From: a virus
Direction: 5' to 3' (one strand)
Virus record (IMG/VR): IMGVR_UViG_3300021479_000029
Span: 1-46,058 of that record
DNA: 46,058 nt
Position numbers and translations under genes: made by a program. Of this stretch, positions 43,084 through 46,058 are shown piece after piece. Below the pieces are notes generated by a model, which worked only from the letters and a program-made list of their open reading frames with translations, made no database searches and was not told the DNA's origin. Numbering within the stretch: position 1 is the stretch's first letter; every line of letters begins with the position of its first letter.

Positions 43084-44097
43084 CTACTGCTGCTGACTTC
43101 CTGCACTGAGACCGACGTAACTTACAGCCGCAGTGTTGCCGGAGAACAACGCCTTCTCCTGGTCTTGCAGCTTCGCTGCCTTCTGCGTGACATCCACGCC
43201 GCCCACCTTCGAGCCGGGCTCGAAGACTCCCTGCTCAGCCTCGCCCTGGGTCCAGTCGGTGCCGAACCGCTGGGCGATCGCCTGCATCGGGTGGAAGGTC
43301 TCGGCCAGCTGGGCGTATCCGGCCTGCGCCTGCGAGGTGGTGACACCCTCGCGGGCGAACTGCTCGGCGAGTCCGGCCGGGGTGAAGCCGTGCTCGATGG
43401 CGGCCCCGCCGATCTGGGCGGCCTGGGCCTGGATCTGCAGAGTGGGCAGCGAGCGGGACCGGTCCAGGAAGTAGGCGGTCACCGCCCCCTGGTCGATGCC
43501 GTACATCTCCTTGAGCGCCTGCTTGACCTCATCGGGTGCCTGGGTGGTGTCGGAGACCGCAAGGTCGACGCGACCCTTCAGCTCGGTCGGCGACACGTCG
43601 CCGCCGATCCAGTTGGTGAAGTCGCTCGGCTGGTCGTAGAAGCCCTTCGGCAGTCCGGCGTCCTGCATGATCGCCCGATAGGAGGACTCGGTTGCCAGGT
43701 ACTGGGCCGGGCTGAGTACGGGCAGCCCGGCCTTCAGGCGTGCCGCGTTGCCCGCGAAGCGCTGCTTGTACTCGGGGGTGTCCTGCAGCAGCAGCGTGAT
43801 GGTGTCAGCGCCGTAGCCCTGCTTGATGAAGTTGAAGATGGTGGGGGCCAGGGTGCCCAGCCCATAGGAGTTGAACAGGTCCACCAGTGCCGCATAGGCG
43901 TCCCTGTTGGCCCCGGTCAGATCCTTGATGGGGTCCCCGGTGGAACCGGGCGTGCCGGGCGGGGCGGGGGGTGGAGTGGGCGAGGAGCCGGAGGTGATCG
44001 GCGGCGGATTGAAGGGACCCGGCAGGCGGGGCGGCGACACGATGGGGGCGCTCGCCCCCTTGCTGGGGCTGCCTGGGGTTGTTCCGGTCACTGCCAC
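43084..44097 (-). CDS. Virion/ejection-like protein, 337 aa
   Basis: GTG 44097 follows AAGGAGG. A Pro/Gly/Ser-rich N-terminus (residues 1-55) precedes a helical body (YAALVDLFNSYGLGTLAPTI, TPEYKQRFAGNAARLKAG, AQYLATESSYRAIMQDAGLP) and a Gln/Ala-rich C-terminus. No enzymatic motif. It follows two peptidoglycan-cleaving virion protein genes and may be another internal or tail-tip protein. The 106-base gap after it contains the promoter-like element. Confidence 0.72.
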   Translation of the reverse strand: MAVTGTTPGSPSKGASAPIVSPPRLPGPFNPPPITSGSSPTPPPAPPGTPGSTGDPIKDLTGANRDAYAALVDLFNSYGLGTLAPTIFNFIKQGYGADTITLLLQDTPEYKQRFAGNAARLKAGLPVLSPAQYLATESSYRAIMQDAGLPKGFYDQPSDFTNWIGGDVSPTELKGRVDLAVSDTTQAPDEVKQALKEMYGIDQGAVTAYFLDRSRSLPTLQIQAQAAQIGGAAIEHGFTPAGLAEQFAREGVTTSQAQAGYAQLAETFHPMQAIAQRFGTDWTQGEAEQGVFEPGSKVGGVDVTQKAAKLQDQEKALFSGNTAAVSYVGLSAGSQQQ

Positions 44098-44107
44098 GGG
44101 TCCTCCT

Positions 44108-45427
44108 TCAGAATGCGACGCCGAAGTCCACGGCGATCTGGTGGGCTGCGGTCATGGTGGACTCGCGGGCGTTGTTGGTCTTGGCCCACAGCGGGTCGGC
44201 CCGTACGTCATTCTCCAGCTGCCACAGCGGATACTGCGAACCGGGCAGGCCGTTGGTCGGCAGCGGAGCCTGCATCGCCTTGGAGATGTACTTGTTGGTC
44301 AGGTCCACCGATCCCTGCGGGATCTCCAGCAGGGTGGAGACGGCCTGGACGTAGGGGGCCGCCAGGTCCAGGACGTTCTGCCCGGCCAGGATCTGCGGGG
44401 CATAGGCCGCGTACTTCGCGGCAGCACCCTGCCGCATCTGGGCGATCACCGAGTCGATGGTGGAGCTGCCGCCCTCGATGGCGCGCACCGCATTGAGGTA
44501 CCAGGCGGAGGAGCCGTTGCCGCCATTGGCGTAGGCGTAGGTGTGCAGCTTGTCGAAGTCGATCCCGGCCTGCCCCGAGAGCAGGCCGCCATGGAAGTTG
44601 ACGGCAGCGCCCAGCCAACTGCTGACCCGGGCATCGCTCCAGCCGTCCTGGAGGATGTGCATGGCGGCAGCCTGCAGTGTCGGGTCCATCTTGCCGATGC
44701 CCGCGCCCTTGGCCGTCAGATTGCCGAAGCCCACCGTCACCGCCAGGGCGTTGGCGTGCATGACGGTCTCGACCCACTTCTGGCTGAAGGTCGCCGGGTC
44801 GGTGTACTTCAGCGTCAGGTACTGGCGCATGGTGTCGGAGTTCTTCGCCCACCAGCTGGTGTTCTTCAGGTGGGCCAGGAAGACGTCAGGGGTCCACTGG
44901 CCGGTGACGGCCTGGGAGAAGAGGGACTTGAGGCCCTTGTCCGAGTTGATCAGGTTGGCCGACAGGCCGTACATCGCGGCCAGGGTGGTGGGGTCGAGCA
45001 CTGGTGTGGTCACGGCTGGGGCCGCCCCTCCTCCGGTCGTCGTGGTGGTCGTGGTCGTGGCGTTGACCGGTGCGCCACCGACCCGGCCCAGCACCTCATT
45101 GACATAGGTAGAGACCGGCGGATTGCCGTACCCCTTGGTGGGGTCCGGCTGGCCGGAGTACCACATGGCTGCGGCACCGGCCGCTCCGTAGGAGCGGAAG
45201 TATCCGCCCAGGATGCCATTGGCGATGGCCTCCTGAATCGAGGGACTGGACAGGAACTGCGAGACGCTGACCGAGTAGCCGAGCACCTGGCGCGACCAGG
45301 AGGGCAGGTTGGACGGCATGATCTGGTACTTGCCCAGCGCACCGGAGCCGGAGTTGACCGAACCGTAGTTGCCCCCCGACTCCTGCTGGCCGATGGCCCA
45401 GAGGAACTGGGCCAGCGTGATCGCCAC
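44108..45427 (-). CDS. Transglycosylase-like virion protein, 439 aa
   Basis: GTG 45427 overlaps the stop of the NlpC/P60 gene by one base (TAGTG). Residues 5-100 resemble a lysozyme/transglycosylase fold: LWAIGQQESGGNYGSVN with catalytic-type Glu16, GALGKYQIMPSNLPSWS, and a second half ending AAMWYSGQPD. A Thr-rich linker follows (about 125-135). From about residue 140 onward it is homologous to the C-terminal part of the NlpC/P60 protein (LFSQAVTGQWTPDVFLAHLK, SWWAKNSDTMRQ, and DLAAPYVQ and TMTAAHQ near the end). Together they could cut glycan and peptide bonds during DNA entry. Confidence 0.85.
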   Translation of the reverse strand: MAITLAQFLWAIGQQESGGNYGSVNSGSGALGKYQIMPSNLPSWSRQVLGYSVSVSQFLSSPSIQEAIANGILGGYFRSYGAAGAAAMWYSGQPDPTKGYGNPPVSTYVNEVLGRVGGAPVNATTTTTTTTGGGAAPAVTTPVLDPTTLAAMYGLSANLINSDKGLKSLFSQAVTGQWTPDVFLAHLKNTSWWAKNSDTMRQYLTLKYTDPATFSQKWVETVMHANALAVTVGFGNLTAKGAGIGKMDPTLQAAAMHILQDGWSDARVSSWLGAAVNFHGGLLSGQAGIDFDKLHTYAYANGGNGSSAWYLNAVRAIEGGSSTIDSVIAQMRQGAAAKYAAYAPQILAGQNVLDLAAPYVQAVSTLLEIPQGSVDLTNKYISKAMQAPLPTNGLPGSQYPLWQLENDVRADPLWAKTNNARESTMTAAHQIAVDFGVAF

Positions 45428-46058
45428 TAGCCGCCCACCCCCATGTTCTGCAGCACCTGCTTGGCCGTGGTCATCGTGCTGCCGATGGCGGCGGGGGTGG
45501 AGTTCCACCCCTTCTGGCTGCGCACCAGCTGCTGGAAGTCGGTGAGTGTCATCGGGGCGGGCTTGCCGTCAGGGCCCATCTTGTTGATGGCCTGCTTGAT
45601 CAGCGGAGTGTTGACCGACAGCGACTTCGGGTCGAGGTTCAACTCCTGCGCCATCATCTGCACGTAGGGGTCGGCCAGATCCTTGACCGAGGCCCCGGCC
45701 TGGAGCTGCTGCGAGAAAGCCGGGAAGGCCCCTGCTGCGGTCTGCCGGATGTGGCTGAGCACTCCGGTCAGGTCGCTGACTCCCTGGGCGATGTAGGCCG
45801 CATAGGTCTTGATCGTGGCATCCGACAGGCTGACGCCCATGTCGTAGGCGTAGGAGCGGACCTGGTTGTAGACCTGGCCCGCCTGGCCACCGATGACGTG
45901 CTGCTTGTTGAAGTCGACGAACTGGCCCAGGAAGTTCTGGATCTGCTCCTTGCCCCAGCCATAGGTGATGATGTTGGTCGCCAGCTTCTGCTGCTGCGCG
46001 GTCGTCAGGATCGCACCCATCTGGTTGGCCGACTGCTGCACGGCGGCCCTGGCCGCCC
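45427..46058 (-). CDS. NlpC/P60 virion protein, C-terminal part (partial at window end)
   Basis: Continuation of the gene that begins at 803; its first 298 bases on the circle lie at 803 down to the left end. Here the visible residues include NIITYGWGKEQIQNFLGQFV, GGQAGQVYNQVRSYAYDMGV, VLSHIRQTAAGAFPAFSQQL, KDLADPYVQMMAQEL and STMTTAKQVLQNMGVGG. These align by eye with the same segments of the downstream transglycosylase-like protein. It is truncated only because the circle was cut here. Confidence 0.9.
   Translation of the reverse strand, partial: AARAAVQQSANQMGAILTTAQQQKLATNIITYGWGKEQIQNFLGQFVDFNKQHVIGGQAGQVYNQVRSYAYDMGVSLSDATIKTYAAYIAQGVSDLTGVLSHIRQTAAGAFPAFSQQLQAGASVKDLADPYVQMMAQELNLDPKSLSVNTPLIKQAINKMGPDGKPAPMTLTDFQQLVRSQKGWNSTPAAIGSTMTTAKQVLQNMGVGG
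45932..46058. repeat. Terminal direct repeat, right copy
   Basis: Exact copy of positions 1-127. Merging the copies places position 128 directly after 46058 and joins the two halves of the NlpC/P60 virion protein gene without a frame change, giving a unique genome length of 45,931 bp. Confidence 0.95.

Overview
This window looks like the complete genome of a lytic, podovirus-like tailed phage of a high-GC actinobacterium. Bases 1-127 are repeated exactly at 45932-46058, so the sequence reads as a circular (or circularly permuted) genome of 45,931 bp that was cut inside one gene. Support for an actinobacterial host: strongly GC-biased codon use, a WhiB-type [4Fe-4S] regulator, and a DUF1906-type lysin. 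A podovirus-like virion is inferred from an N4-gp56-type major capsid protein, a portal, a large terminase, peptidoglycan-cleaving virion proteins, and the absence of a recognisable tape measure, tail tube or baseplate. No integrase, excisionase or CI-type repressor was recognised, and no DNA polymerase, so the phage probably uses the host polymerase.

Layout. About 1.7 kb without convincing genes (13.72-15.40 kb) separates two divergent transcription units. Leftward from 13.72 kb, and across the artificial junction, run the late genes: ribbon-helix-helix protein, two small Cys-rich proteins, terminase large subunit, DUF1003 membrane protein, DUF1906 lysin, portal, four small proteins, a 1,709-residue virion protein, a 304-residue virion protein, an NlpC/P60 virion protein that spans the window ends, a transglycosylase-like virion protein, a 337-residue virion protein, scaffold, major capsid protein, several small head proteins, tail proteins, and a second lysis-type group (peptidoglycan-binding-like protein and holin-like protein) ending at 34.26 kb. 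Rightward from 15.40 kb run the early genes: small membrane and barrel-like proteins, a tRNA-Ile(GAU), an AAA+ ATPase, a DGQHR/ParB-like protein, WhiB, an iron-sulfur PD-(D/E)XK nuclease, an SGNH hydrolase, a RecA-fold ATPase, a Holliday-junction-resolvase-like nuclease, a split primase (zinc finger plus TOPRIM) and many small Cys-rich proteins, ending at 33.97 kb. The two units converge on a large inverted-repeat terminator at 34.07-34.12 kb.

The most unusual part is the divergent intergenic region. From 13852 to 14486 it holds about 20 consecutive perfect hairpins whose stems differ in sequence from one another, so structure rather than sequence is repeated. Next to it are a leftward-facing terminator, a cluster of CCATGATCCA repeats in both orientations, and an 18-bp element found once more (17/18) immediately upstream of the scaffold-capsid genes. 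I infer that this is the replication origin and/or master control region.

Other notable points: the two adjacent peptidoglycan-cleaving virion proteins share a roughly 300-residue paralogous C-terminal region behind different catalytic domains; the NlpC/P60 domain lacks its usual third catalytic residue; a small head protein shows an apparent frameshift on a hairpin; and tRNA-derived fragments occur in two intergenic regions.
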